This document shows positions 27,760 to 38,754 of a DNA stretch of 49,328 nt, piece by piece (position 1 is the stretch's first letter; each line of letters begins with the position of its first letter). The stretch lies in contig RCAB01000450.1 of NCBI GenBank assembly GCA_003640385.1, positions 1 to 49,328 on the forward strand, read 5' to 3'. The notes below the pieces were generated by a model that was not told the origin of the DNA, ran no database searches, and worked only from the letters and a program-made list of their open reading frames with translations. This DNA is from Setaria digitata (Eukaryota > Nematoda > Chromadorea > Rhabditida > Setariidae). Position numbers and translations under genes: made by a program.

Positions 27760-30298
27760 CTAAATTTCCAAAAACTCTTGTCTGTGAGACCGCTTCATTT
27801 GATTGAAAAAAGCACGAAGTTCGTGTTTCAAAGTCTTTATAAGGCTCTGAAAATCGAACTTTTTACTCCTTAATCGTTGAAGTGCTCAAAGGATGCTTCT
27901 ACATAGTGAGGACAAGAGCAAACAAAACTTCAGGTCTGTCTAGTTATTATTAATTCTTATTCAGCATAGATTTTGAGCTAGATCGAACTCTGCAAACTGA
28001 AGCAGTTCAATGAAGTTCTGCATTAATATTTTCTTCTTAAAAGCGATGGAGTCTTCCATAACTGTCGATTGTTTTGGAACTAATCTGAAAAAGTTATAAT
28101 GAATCATCTTCTCAAAGCAATTATTAGCACTTAAAAAGACAAAGTAAACAATTGAAAAAGGCAATATGAAATACTTTGTTTTGAACTGCAACAAATAATT
28201 ACTTAAATTAATTTCATCTCAAATTGGGCCAACAGCGAAATCAAATATTTCACGTTGGTATACCTCGGATACATTATATTCCGGGTGAGGAGGAAGCAAT
28301 GTTTCTTTAAAATCCACTCCATACCCAGACACTTCAATATTTTTCAATGGCTGTTGCAGCGCTTCCTTTTCCTCTTGCATTAAAGGTGAAGTACTGTCTA
28401 AAAAAAATAAAGGAATTACTGACAAGTCTGACAGTTACGCTTTAGTCTTTGACTACTTCAATAATTGAAGGAGTCTGCTTTTTCTTCTGTTTATCACCCA
28501 CATCATAACTTACACTTATATCATTGCAAAAATTTATATAAATTTCATATTCAAAATTCGTGTCACGATCACATCACAGAAATTCTGTTATTGCTGTTAT
28601 CATATGATATAATAACATAATGAATAGATCGGAAAGAAAATAAATGTAATTAGAAGTAACTGCAAATTAGAAAAATATAAAAAATTATACAAAAACAAAC
28701 AAAAAATGAAATAAATGGAATAGTATAAGCAATAGTTAATGAATAACAAAATAAATAAAACATAAAAGCAATGACTGAAATTCGGTACTGCGTGAATAAA
28801 ATGATGAATGAAAAAGTAAAAGCAATAAAAATTTTTAAACGCTGACTTTTTTTTCCGATCTTTTAATGAATCAAGTAGAAATCATGAATAGATACGTTTA
28901 CATCTAAAAATCATCATTTCTTTATCAGGAAATGCATTCATTCCTTGTAAGAAGCCTTCGGTAATAATGTTGACCATACTTGAGCATGGCATGATAAAGA
29001 TTTCGCGAGACAGAATTTCAATGAAGAGATGCCCTGTTGTTGTCAGCAAGACTTTTTATGTACTACTGGATCATTTGAAAAAAGGTTTTCAAACATGCAA
29101 CCTGGATCTGTGAATGAAGATTTGGCTTCTTCATTATCAACCTTACTCCATGTTCTATTCATAAGTGAGTCGTTAGCACACCTGTTTTCAAGATAAACTG
29201 CCGATATATCCTCTGTGAATAATTCAGGCAAGTCAAAGCGGTTCTGTGATGAGATGATACATTCCTGAGTTATTCTTTTATGTAATAACTTTAAGAACTT
29301 TAGCATAACAAATTCACAATACAGTTTCCACCACAGATCCAAAATAATTATTTGAAAGAATTCTTACTTACCTGTTCTCTGGGATAATAAATGGCAGCTT
29401 TGCACAGAACATTACTTTCTTTTAATGAAGCAGCGCAAGCTTTTCGGCACTGCGCTTGTGACACCTTCTCAAACAATTCGTCAACGACGCCCAGCAGCAC
29501 TTTGCCACGAAATTCCTCAAAACATGCTTTTTTAAGAAGCGTCGCTTGCATCTTTGCACGACCTACAAGAAATGAAATGATGTGAGTGCTCACGACCAAA
29601 TGCACTAATCACTTAATTAACTGCACTTGAAGTTACTTTAGTTTTTTAAACTAGATGACATACTGACTATACTTGTCGACATATTGTGTTATTAAATGTT
29701 ATTACATTAATTAATTTGTTAATCAGACTGGAAGATGCAAAGAATTGATGACACAACCGGCAGTAAAAGATCAGCATCACCGAAGAGATGGAAAGAAACT
29801 GGCACCGTTTAATTCCAAATCAGCACATAATGTAGGGACTTACTTCGGCAAATCCTCCGAAAATGCACTGTGTTCTGGTCGTAAAATCCATCTCCTTCAA
29901 TTTCATGGCCACTCACAAGTAAACACAGGTTTCTACTAATAATGTATATGACTGATCTAAATAAGTCGGCAGGAGGTTAGTTAGTATGAAATAGTTGATG
30001 CGAGAGTCATTTAAGCCAATATAGTGTTCTTTGAAGATTTGTTCAGGAAATCTAAGTTTTACACTTCAGTAAGTACTGCTCCATTGAATGACCAAAGTCT
30101 CAGCTGATTTCAACTGCAAACTTACGAGCATTGGCTTGTATCTAATGTAAGACACTCCTGCTTACACTGCTTTATATCAGCATGCAACGAAATGTGCAAA
30201 GTACCGACAAGTGAATGTTTTGTAGACTCCATGTAACATATCTGTTGGGTTGATTCCACATTCGTTGTAGCACATGCCAGATACAGTAGCATTAACAT
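27760..30298 (-). CDS. Secreted protein with two PAN/Apple-type domains, about 264 aa
   Basis: Exons in order: 30126-30298, 29844-29935, 29372-29562, 29147-29264, 28264-28397, 27760-27846, all in phase. A signal peptide MLMLLYLACATTNVES starts at the first ATG, 22 bases after a TTTCTTTCAG acceptor (possible trans-splice site). PAN 1 (about 22-88) runs from ICYMEST through IKQCKQECLT, QCSRNLCLL and EGDGFYDQNTV to FRRIC. PAN 2 (about 101-185) has ACFEEFRGKVLLG, QCRKACAAS, LCKAAIYYP, ECIISS and VYLENRC. These cysteine spacings and the Y/F-x-x-x-x-C ends are typical of PAN domains in nematode cuticle or apical extracellular matrix proteins. The tail is charged (LMQEEKEALQQPLKN) and ends RQEFLEI, TAG. 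AATAAA (minus strand) lies at 27748-27753. Exon 4 has a second in-phase donor at 29102, which would add 15 codons. Confidence 0.75.
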
Positions 30299-30969
30299 AT
30301 AGTTGAAACAGACAGAAGGACTGAAAGAAATCTAAAATTGCCCTCGAAAGAGAAACTGCTAGCTGGTTTTTTCTAGACTGAATCGACCAATTCCAAAGCA
30401 CAAGAAATCTGCTAGGTAAGATTATTTCGAATAACTGGACGTTCAAAATACTGATCACCATGGAAATTGCTGCTACCTACATCAGCAACAATAGTAATAA
30501 TAGCAGTATGCAATAATGCTCAGGAGAAACTGGATTACTCTTTGAAATGCGGATGACAACACCACGATTTGTAAGTCCATCTAGTTATAAGTGGTCTTCA
30601 TATCCTCCGACTCAAACTGGAATTGGAAAATATTATTGCCTTGACCCAAATTCTTTACAAATCACTGCTGTTAAAAGAATACAGTAATGTGAGGAAAATT
30701 TCTCTAGCAGAGGGAGACAACACTCTACTCTCCAAAGCCTCATAGAGTAGTCAGTTCTGCCCACTTAAATTTGAAAGTTAGCTCTCAGATTCTTAAAAAA
30801 AAAAAAAACTGCGTGGAGAATTTGGGTCTTCTTGCAGCAATATTAATGAAATCAATACAATGTTTATATAAAATAATAGTGTTTAATAATAAAAGTGTCG
30901 AAAAAAACCAGCGGCTACGTTTTCTAGCAGTATGTATTGTATCACAGCGTTTATTTCTTTTAGAACAGC

Positions 30970-31207
30970 CTAAGCAATAAAAAGCAAGTGAGGATGATAA
31001 GGAGGATGTTTTAATTTCCTAACAATATTAAAAGATAAAGGGGCATTCAAAATACTTGCCGAAGAAAAAACAAACAAGCTACCAAGTAATAATAAAGCGA
31101 TGTACAAGTATAACTGATTGCACCAAGTAAGAAATTTATCAGGAAAATTTGACACAGTTTTAGCAATCTTTTTGTTGAAAAAATGCAAAAGATTAAATGC
31201 ATCTTTT
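30970..31207 (-). CDS. Candidate 3' exon of a membrane protein
   Basis: After a TTTTTACAG acceptor at 31208 the frame encodes KDAFNLLHFFNKKIAKTV, an amphipathic start. It then has a hydrophobic span YLYIALLLLGSLFVFSSASI and a basic, Pro/His-containing tail ending LLFIA, TAG at 30970. A second frame is also open over part of this region. Upstream exons are not fixed, and identity is unknown. Confidence 0.3.
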
Positions 31208-31468
31208 CTGTAAAAATGAAATAAGTAAGTGAATGGGATGGCTTGGCAACCAGGCAAGAGACCTTAAAATTCCAACAGTCCCAATTCATGAACAGAACTA
31301 ACCTTAGTAAGAAAAAAAAAAAAGAGCTCATAACATGGGTCGTCGAGATAGATCAGATGTAAGCGACAAGCCTTGTTACAAGCGAATCACGAGCATCAGC
31401 TGCTGTCAACTTCTCAAGAAGTTTCAATGAACTTCATAAATTTAACAATAAAAATTTGACGTGTACAG

Positions 31469-31959
31469 TGTCTATAAACACGTCGTTAATCATATCTGAT
31501 AATAAAAATTATTGTAAAATAATGCTATATGCTCGGGTCACTTCACATGCCCAACCTTCATATCAGCAGGAAGTCTTCTGCAATCATGATGATAGCAGGA
31601 GTACTTATTATAGAAAGCCTGGAGATGAAGAGTGCCAAGATGCGTATCAAGTAAGTTTCGGAAGGAAATATGGTATGTGCCATGCTGAACAGTCGGAAGA
31701 CACCCAACAAACTACAGTATCATATTTCCACTGTTATTCACCTGAAACAATGCTTATTCAAATTTGATATCTTTAACTCTTAATAAGTGAAAATATTTCT
31801 GAATACACAGCCACATGATTTTCGAGGACATACTACGCAATATTGGTACAGTACTTTTATCTATGTTGGTTAATAAATGATAGGATTAGTGATAACGCAA
31901 CTTTATCTGTTGAAGTATGTCACACTAAATTTTGGGTTTGCATCGATTTCAAAGCATGA
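31469..31959 (+). CDS. Candidate small Cys-containing protein, three exons
   Basis: Exons 31469-31650, 31811-31845 and 31890-31959 agree in phase. The first ends CAA|GTAAGT, a strong donor. It codes VFCNHDDSRSTYYRKPGDEE, then CQDAYQ, PHDFRGHTTQY, and ends CDNATLSVEVCHTKFWVCID plus FKA, stop. The second intron would be only 44 nt, short even for nematodes; without it the frame stops at 31871. No start or signal peptide was resolved and no family is recognised. Confidence 0.28.
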
Positions 31960-33723
31960 AGCATTGCACAATTTCTTCATAGTTCCCGTACTCGACAATG
32001 GAGTTCAACTCAAATTAATACTGGTTGCAGGATTTAATTATGAAACGCCCAAACTTTTGTACATTTAAAACGGCACTCACGACCTATTAAATACAGATAT
32101 ACGGTAAAAATATTTGCCCGAAAACAAGTTTCTTAGCTGTACAAATATAAAGTTCTATTTCTTGTTAAATTTTTACTTGCTACAACCTCTCGCTAAAGTT
32201 AAATATTTTTATGGAACACTGCGTAATGAACTTATTTTACTTGCTCTATTAAGGTGAGAATTTCAGAATTTCCAGATAACTTCGATTAGTTCTGCTGTTT
32301 CCGCTGAACATCAAAAATCCGAATGATTCAAATGCAGTGATTTCAGTGAAACTTGTATTGCAACGTAGATCTGTTTCTCTATTCTAAATTCATCCTATTC
32401 ACTTCATTTAAATAAATTCGAACTGGACTTTAAATCGTGCTACTTCCAAAACTGATCCCTTTGAATGGATCAAGTATTTCGAGCAGCAGCGAAATTTTAA
32501 AGACTCTTAGCATATTTAAATGTTGTATTCTAAAAACTAAACTTTTATTGCCCAACTGCAATTAATGAAAACATAATTTTGTGCATAGATATTCCCACTT
32601 TACATCTAACACTCAGCGGCAATCACAAAACAAGTAGGAGAAAATTAGCCCCTTAGATTGCTTCTTTTAATCCCTCCAAAATTTCTTTTATTCCCTTCCT
32701 AACAGAAGCAATCTGAACTTAATTTGTGATTGTTCTCCTCATCGATGCGTGGGACAAATTACCTAGCACGTCGTTATTCTTATGATCATGATAAATAATA
32801 GAATCAATTTGTATTTTGATTTGAGGAAAATACTGGCCTACGGATATCCCACCAAGCCAAGAAATGCAGTACAAATATATTAAACAGATGTGCCTAGAAT
32901 ATCGCTGGTTAATGTTGATAAAGCTTCAAATAATATCGAAATATCGAAAAATTACCCTTCAACTGCAACATATCCTCAAACCTGTACATATTCTCAAACC
33001 CACAACAGAGAAGTCCTGGTTCATTTTACACTTGCACATTTTATGGACTGAAGACGAAATTATCAACATCAAAATTACTGTTACTGTTTATTCCGCAAAT
33101 CCGACAAAATAATTAAGAAAATAATCATATTACCACAAATTGACTCATTGTTCCTTCATAGATAATACTGAACGTGATATCCTCGTAGTTTACTTTTTAG
33201 TTTAATCTAAGAAGAAGAGGAAAAATGACAGAGGTTACCTTAAACTGGAAAACGTACTATTTCGGATGGCTATCCACCAGAGAATTCGAAATCGTTCACC
33301 TCCAATTCTTTATCCACTGAGTTCTTGATGCACATTTATATAATATACATAATAATCTTATTGGCTTCCTGACGTACAGTAAAACTAAGCTGAGAGTTAT
33401 GCACAGTATTCAAGTCTAAACAAGAATAACCCAGAAAAGCATTCAGTAGGAGCTCAGAATGCCGGCAATAATGTTTATGATTGTTAAATTTTCCGTAGCA
33501 CTGAAAGACATATACAATAGACCCAACTGAACAGCGATATATTTCAGTGGTGGGAAAGAAATATGCTGAACACTGCTGATAAGTTTCAATTCCCGACGCT
33601 TCCGCAACCACTGATTCTGATTTGTTATTCACGCAAAATCCGTTTTTGCAAAAGAAGCAGAACAAAATGTATTCGGCTTATTGTATTGTAACAGGCTCAA
33701 ACGAAGGTACTTCTGTATAAGAA

Positions 33724-33791
33724 CATTTTTCGATTTCATTAACTGATTATTCTCTGTCATTTTTCGATTTCATTAACTGATTATTCTCTGT
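33724..33791. repeat. Perfect 34-bp tandem duplication over a stop codon
   Basis: Two identical 34-bp units, 33724-33757 and 33758-33791, directly adjacent. The stop codon (33781-33783) and last codons of the minus-strand gene to the right lie in the second unit, so the first unit is a copy of the coding end placed into its 3' UTR. Confidence 0.95.
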
Positions 33792-35454
33792 ATTGCCTTA
33801 AGTAGTACTGCATATCATTTGGAATTGTGAAATTACTACATTTATAAAAGTGACCAAGTTTCAGTATCGCGACTCTGAAATTGTTCAATTTCTTCTCCAC
33901 TACTATTCGTTCCCATATTTTCAACAAATTACCCAAGTTGTTAGCCTTTCCTGGAAAACAATAAATTTGATGGAATTAGAAGTTTTAATAAAAATGAATT
34001 AAAAAATTTATGGTAAATAAAAGATTACCATGAATTTCGATCAAACTTTCATACAATTGAGCTCGTAATTTGTCATTCAAACTGAATAACTCATGAGCAA
34101 TCAAAAGTGATTCCAGAATAGCAGGCTGAAAAAGAGATGGAATATAAAAAATAGATTCTGCTATCGAAAATTCCTACGGAAAAGCAAAGTTCAAACTTCT
34201 GGGACTTCTGAAAATAGAATTGGTTGAAGACAGTTCTAAAATACCTTCACTTCATGACTATAGGCCTGACTAATCAAGAATATAAAATAGGATGAATCAA
34301 ATAGAGAATTCTGAGAGAATACACCAACCTCTTTACATTTACGAGCTAGATTACATATGAATCCAACGTCTTCGATGGATATCTTATAGTTTTGTTCCTA
34401 AAGCATGAATAAAGAAACGATGCCAAATAAAATAAAATAACGCGTGCTTTAAAAAAAAGAATTAAAACTCTGTTTCGAAAGAAAAGAATATCACTAATTA
34501 AATTAGATGAGAGTGACGAGTAAAAGTTAACAAATTTGAAAAGTACCCTTAAGAAATCCACACACTTTATATGAAATCCTTCAGCGAGAAATACAGATAT
34601 TAAAATGCAGGTTCGTTGCAGATGACTTTTTATACTTCCTTTAAACACTTCAACTGCTTAAAATAAAAAGAACATGAAAGAAAACAGATAAATATAATTA
34701 AAAATCTATGTGAAGATATGTATAAAAACCCATACATATATCTATTTAAAAAAAATTTTATATGTATTTAAAGAAAATTTAATATATATAAGGTTTTTTT
34801 GACTATAAATTTTAAAGTAAAAAAGCCAAGATCATGTAAAAACTAAGAAAACAAAAAAAAAAAAAAAAAAAAATATGAAGAACAATACCTCTTTGAAATA
34901 ATTCGTCATCCTCCTTGAAAGCTGCCCGCAGTACAAGAAATGCTACACCTGACAATGAACCGTGCTTTCCATAATGAGAAAAATAATCGAATTCTTCAAT
35001 AGCTTGCTTTATCTTATTCCTGTAATCCTTTATGTTATATTATTGTATATATATATATATATATATATGATATATGATATATATTCTTCATTAAGTTCAT
35101 TCTATCATACATGGACTGATAGAATGAACTTCCTCTATGCAAATTTACAAGTGCTAAATGAAAACTTTTGTATTACCATACTAAAGTTTACGAAGTTGCA
35201 ACATATATAAAATTGACAATACTCAAACGAAAACAAAACGAGGCAGGTAGAAATAACGGGATGAAAGACGAATGAAAGACGAAGGAACGGGTAAAGCCCC
35301 ATCGACCGGAAGAGAAGAGCAGAATGTGGAAAGAGAAAGTGAAGAATGAAACTGGAAAGTTTTGCATGCCTTTCTGTTATTTAAGAATAACTTACCATGA
35401 AAAATGCATTCCTCTTATATTTCCCCATCTCAAGCGATTGCACTGTCTTTCAAC
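33781..35454 (-). CDS. Helical (PPR/TPR-like) protein, possibly mitochondrial
   Basis: Exons in order: 35396-35454, 34889-35012, 34547-34656, 34329-34397, 34029-34125, 33781-33950. Phases agree if the second exon begins at an AAG acceptor (35013); the nearby ATTACAG acceptor would not fit the first exon. The protein is all-helical: KQAIEEFDYFSHYGK, LVLRAAFKEDDELFQRAVEV, FLREQNYKISIEDVGFICNL, PAILESLLIAHELFSLNDKL, NLLKIWERIVVEKKL, ending QYYLRQYRE. Repeated helix pairs of about 35 residues suggest a PPR or TPR fold, as in small metazoan mitochondrial PPR proteins (PTCD2-like is only a guess). The start exon is unresolved; an ATG at 35775 followed by a GTATAG donor would join in phase. The stop lies inside a 34-bp tandem duplication. 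Confidence 0.5.
35045..35083. repeat. TA microsatellite in an intron
   Basis: About a dozen TA units followed by imperfect GATATA units, within an intron of the helical protein gene. Confidence 0.85.
35093..35131. repeat. Perfect hairpin, 15-bp arms, 9-nt loop
   Basis: Arms 35093-35107 and 35117-35131 are exact reverse complements (AAGTTCATTCTATCA and its complement) around a 9-nt loop. It lies just after the TA microsatellite in an intron. It is too short for a typical miRNA precursor. Confidence 0.9.
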
Positions 35455-35980
35455 TAAAAATATGAAAAAACGAAGTGATACAGGCATGTAACTGCTCTAA
35501 GACAACATATAAAAGCTGTTTGTGGAGATGAATAATTCACGAAAATGCATTTTAGGAACAGCGGAGTGTCTCGAGAGCATTTCATTCGCAAGAAAAAAGG
35601 AAGTGTGGAAATTCTTAGATAAATATATTGCGGTATGAATCAAATGTAATTGCTTCTGAGAGAAGAACGAAAATTTGGAAATCTTTTCCAATAATATCAT
35701 GCAAATAGCTTTCATAGCACAAAACTGAAATCGGTGAATGAGAAGAGGACGCCGCCCTATACTATCTCTTGACATTATAAACGTGGTCCTTCAAAATATT
35801 CTAGCAAAAAAATCCCCTAAGCCTATAGGGCAGATCACAATTAATATGGCAACGCATTCTACCCTCGAAATGCGTTACTGAATTCAGCATAAATGAATGA
35901 TTCACTTAGCTTTAATGAATCCTGAGCTACGAATATATATGGAAAGCCCATATCTTTGCTAAAGTTTACATGAATTACAG
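35455..35980. other. Divergent spacer between the helical protein gene and the PP1-like gene
   Basis: Probably holds the start exons of both genes. A minus ATG at 35775 is a candidate start for the left gene. I did not find the first exon of the phosphatase, which should encode about 20 residues ending in a Leu-rich helix. Confidence 0.4.
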
Positions 35981-38652
35981 AAGCTCTTGGCGGCCCCTGA
36001 AAACGATATGAATTCAGGAATCACATTAGCCGAAGTGCGTGAAGTATGCCTGCGATGTCGTGAGGAGTTCAAACTGGAAAGCACTTTACTTCGCATAGAT
36101 CCACCTCTTTATATTCTGGGGGATATACATGGACAATTCCCGGTTGTTAACTATATTCAAGAAATCTCTGAATTAGCAACTATCAACATACCAAAAGATG
36201 AAAAACTGATTTGCTAATATTAGACAGAGTTTCCAGGACCTGGTGAAAATGATCTCAAAAATAGGTATACCGCCAAGAAAACGTTATTTATTCATGGGTG
36301 ATTATGTAGATCGAGGGCAGTGGAGTCTCGAAACTGTTTCGCTACTGATGGCCTACAAGGTATTCCAATTTAAGAAGAAACTCCTTGATCAATCCGTTGT
36401 GTGGGATGAACTTTTTTGACTTGGTTTAGGTTCGCTATCCGAAACACCTTTATATGTTGCGTGGCAATCACGAAACACGCGCTGTAAACAAAGTATACGG
36501 TTTTTTTGAAGAATGCATTCGACGATTCCCAGAAAAGAATGAGGGAGCTCAACTTTGGACATTATATCAGCATGTCTGTAACTTTCTTATTTTTATAAAC
36601 TGCTAATACATGGCAAATTGTGACCTAACAATGAATCCAAAAACTCTTCGCAGCAAGACACTATTCAATAAACAAATTAAAAAAACGACTGATACCTGTA
36701 AAAGTATCTTGGCACTTCTGATGCCATGTTAAATTGGGTAACTAGTCTAGATTTCTTTCCGGAGAACTACCACGACAATCGGCATAAGCCATGATTTCCC
36801 TGCACAGTTAAACAAGCCTTGCACGTGGCTTTAAAAAAGTTAAGCTGTTCTGCGTATGACTGTATAGACTTTAGGCCTTCAACTGCATGCCATTCGCAGC
36901 ACTGATTGGTGAACGCATATTCGCAGCACACGGAGGAATTTCAGAAGACCTTCTTAATTGGAATCAGTTTAAACGTATTTGTAGACCAACAGATATTACC
37001 GACATCGGATTTATTAACGATCTCATTTGGGCCGATCCTGGTAACTTTTCCGGGAAATATATTCCAAGTCCACGGGGTGTCTCACAGGTATGGTCGTGCT
37101 AAAGCTTTCATCTTTCATCTGATTGCTGAGTGCCAGGTAACAAGTGTAAATAATGAAGAATTTTGGGATCTCTCATTAAGTGAAGTTAATTGAAACGGAT
37201 ACGCAAACTGAACAATCTGACATAACAAATGAGTACGAATAAATTAGATAGAGGATAGCCAAAGCCATTTAGAAAGAGTGAATACAGCAATGGAAACATA
37301 TTAATCGCTCTAGATTCTTTATGAATCTTTAAGCTTTTTGGAAGACAAGCAGTAGAAGAATTTCAATACAAACTGAACGTTGATCTCATTATTCGAGGTC
37401 ATCAGGTAAACCACATGAGAATTTACTTTTTTTAAAAAGTTATAGAATTCCGACAATTTAAATCGTCTCCTTCAATGAAGTATTATTAATTTACTGTTAC
37501 TATTTATCACTGATTAGCTGCTACTGTAAATGATCAATAAAGCCTGCAAAACTGCTTCTAAATTGAGGGTACATATCACTGCACAGTTTGTAAGATTCAT
37601 TTTCTTAATACGGTAAAGTAAGATCATAATCCAGCAGCTAAGAACTACTGAGGTATATTTTCAATGTTTCGGAATGGGAAAATGGCTAGGTAGCAAAAAA
37701 CAAGCAGAAAAAGGAAATGAAGAGAGAATGAACAAGGGAAGTCAAGTGAGACCTCCCTGTACATTTCAAGTTATACTTGAGGGATTCTACACAGGCTTAG
37801 TAGAAGGATTAGCTGAAACTTCCTATTCAATTCCAATCTTTTAAGAATGCTCATCACCAAGTTACAACTGTCACTACTTTTGTCATACCTGTACTATTGT
37901 ATTTATAGATATCATGAAAATACTTGACCCATAACTACTGTAAGATGAAGTAATCGTCAGAGATGGACTAAAGAAATTCTTATTTATCATTAATAGGTGG
38001 CTCAAGAGGGATACGAGTTCTTCCACGACAAAAATTGTCTAACACTATTTTCCGCTCCGTATTATTGCGACGAAATGAACAACAAGGCAGGGATATTGTA
38101 CGTCGCTGAATCTCTACACTGCATCATATATCAGTTTAGGTTAGTTACAGGATTTAACTGTTATTCAAGGTCAAGTCACGCCCGTAAGTTTCAGGCAACA
38201 TACTACACACTGTTTACCTGACCCGAAATCTATACTCTTAAGACGACTCATCGCATTAATTTTGAATTCAATTGCTAAAATAATGAGCAAAAGTAACCAT
38301 ACAACATAGAATTTCGAAAACACAGATAATAAAGAAGCGCCAAGTAAAAGAAAAATGCAGAGGTGCAAAAGAAGTGGGACGACAATGCAAAGATGACAAG
38401 CTACAGAACAAGGAGAAGAAATCGAAAAGCAGGTATGAGAAATCTCTGAAAAATACCGCAACCATAAAAAGGCTGGAAAAAGGTGCGATCAAGCAAGAAA
38501 AATCTGTGGAGAAAAAAAAGGGCGAATCTGAATCCCCGAAGATGATGGCTGAAGACCAGAAGGTGTCGACTGGAAGCAAGAAAAAGACAGACACTGATTC
38601 ACCGACGGATGTCAAGAATGAGGAGTGTGAATGGAAAACGCAAGAAGAATGA
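35981..38652 (+). CDS. Divergent PP1-type Ser/Thr phosphatase with a Lys-rich tail
   Basis: Exons 35981-36142, 36237-36359, 36430-36573, 36875-37087, 37334-37405, 37997-38139 and 38361-38652 join in phase, giving 382 residues; the N-terminal exon is missing. Metal-binding and catalytic motifs of the PPP family are all present: YILGDIHGQF, LFMGDYVDRG, LRGNHE, FAAHGGISEDL, PRGVS, LIIRGHQ, LTLFSAPYYCDE. The enzyme removes phosphate from Ser/Thr using two metal ions. It is PP1-like but diverged: CHGGLSPDL is AAHGGISEDL, DRGVS is SPRGVS, SAPNYCGEFDN is SAPYYCDEMNN, and the segment that lines the RVxF regulator groove (MCSFQIL in PP1) is HCIIYQF. The last exon adds about 96 residues, very rich in Lys, Glu and Ser (for example SVEKKKGESESPK). 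Nematodes carry expanded, often male-germline PP1-like genes; placing this one there is inference. A poly(A) signal lies at 38657. Confidence 0.88.
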
Positions 38653-38656
38653 GTGA

Positions 38657-38662
38657 AATAAA
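38657..38662 (+). other. Poly(A) signal AATAAA of the PP1-like gene
   Basis: The hexamer starts 5 bases after the phosphatase stop, in the 102-bp gap to the convergent LRPPRC-like gene. Confidence 0.5.
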
Positions 38663-38754
38663 GAATCAATTACATATATGCGTGATTATAGTCAACACTG
38701 AAATAATCAAATCACTAACGGGAAATATAAAATTACTATTTCAGATAACGCAAC

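Larger units (their letters stand above)
30299..33723. other. Gene-poor stretch with weak candidates
   Basis: Apart from the two candidate entries within it, nothing firm is seen. A minus frame at about 31415-31348 reads KLLEKLTAADARDSLVTRL and looks coding, perhaps an exon upstream of the 30970-31207 exon. A Cys-rich minus frame at 33665-33336 (CFFCKNGFCVNNKSE, eight Cys in all) has no ATG and no acceptor. 32070-33300 appears empty. Confidence 0.4.

Noticed and set aside
28037..28084. Alternative last exon for the PAN gene (ISSKTIDSYG...)
   Set aside because: The exon at 27760-27846 has equal phase, a better coding look and an adjacent poly(A) signal.
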